A stretch of DNA of 64,000 bases from Corynebacterium glaucum (GTDB lineage Bacteria; Actinomycetota; Actinomycetes; Mycobacteriales; Mycobacteriaceae): positions 1,972,674 to 2,036,673 of the forward strand of contig NZ_CP019688.1 of the NCBI RefSeq assembly GCF_002287505.1. Reading direction: 5' to 3'. Position 1 is the stretch's first letter; every line of letters begins with the position of its first letter. The notes beneath the pieces are model-generated. The model saw nothing but the letters and a program-made list of their open reading frames with translations. It had not been told where the DNA came from and made no database searches. Shown here in pieces: positions 63,954-64,000 of the stretch. The position numbers were made by a program, and so were the translations under genes.

Positions 63954-64000
63954 GTGTAATCCCCTTGGGTTATGCGAGTTGAAAGACGCTTCACAGGGTA

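Noticed and set aside
62703..63959. 418-residue open frame on the plus strand opposite ettA
   Set aside because: Shadow of the ABC-F gene; no ribosome binding site, Leu/Val/Arg-rich low-complexity translation.

Overview
The window looks like a chromosomal segment of a Corynebacterium. The evidence is the conserved gene order valS-folC-DUF4233-ndk-rne-rplU-rpmA-obg-proB-unkdh-proA-nadD-rsfS, the mdh/clpX and clpP2-clpP1-tig blocks, mycothiol-linked enzymes (one-cysteine arsenate reductase, Rv2466c-type DsbA-fold protein), a three-cysteine ArsR of the C. glutamicum type, an actinobacterial Glu-type RpiB and GC-rich codon use. No rRNA, CRISPR array or intact transposase was seen. Two tRNA genes (Pro-UGG, Gly-UCC) are present.

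Layout. 0-12.2 kb: a mostly minus-strand housekeeping backbone (degV, phosphatase, rsfS, nadD, proA, D-2-hydroxyacid dehydrogenase, proB, obg, rpmA, rplU) with cargo at its junctions: a VapB-like antitoxin next to a decayed PIN toxin, an arsR / acr3-arsC cassette, and a two-gene AbiE-like nucleotidyltransferase system behind an operator-like palindrome. 12.5-20.8 kb: a large insertion between rplU and rne. It holds an Asp/Pro-rich acidic protein and an ECF sigma factor, a convergent operon of two dynamin-like GTPases (IniA/IniC-like) plus a membrane-anchored Hsp70-like protein, and a divergent protein built of 13-residue Asp-rich calcium-type repeats. 20.8-31.5 kb: rne, ndk, two small membrane proteins, a RimK-like ATP-grasp enzyme, folC, valS, mdh. 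31.7-39.7 kb: a TetR regulator, clpX, two PcaD-like hydrolase paralogues alternating with two lipoproteins, clpP2-clpP1 with a ClgR-type box, tig and tRNA-Pro. 39.9-43 kb: a visibly AT-richer ABC exporter pair between the two tRNA genes, with an insertion-sequence-like remnant against tRNA-Gly. 43-48 kb: a Gly/Asp-rich membrane protein, etfB-etfA plus a cytochrome-b-like membrane protein, and an N-formylglutamate amidohydrolase-like protein. 48-54.8 kb: two divergent glycan operons with five glycosyltransferase genes (one a two-domain fusion) and a WcbI-family protein. 54.8-64 kb: rpiB, a DsbA-fold protein, pepN, a GntR regulator, metB, truncated haemoglobin, a hypothetical gene, a thioesterase and ettA.

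The strongest unexplained signals are: (1) 14 exact copies of the 10-mer GTCGATAAGC, nearly all inside genes; (2) the dynamin/Hsp70/sigma/acidic-protein module; (3) the AbiE-like pair with an operator lying over its promoter; (4) tandem TTCCGC-N3-GCGGAA palindromes directly after two unrelated genes; (5) the glycan locus with a fused glycosyltransferase carrying an expanded repeat in its catalytic domain. Functions are inferred from recognisable motifs and gene context. No database search was run.
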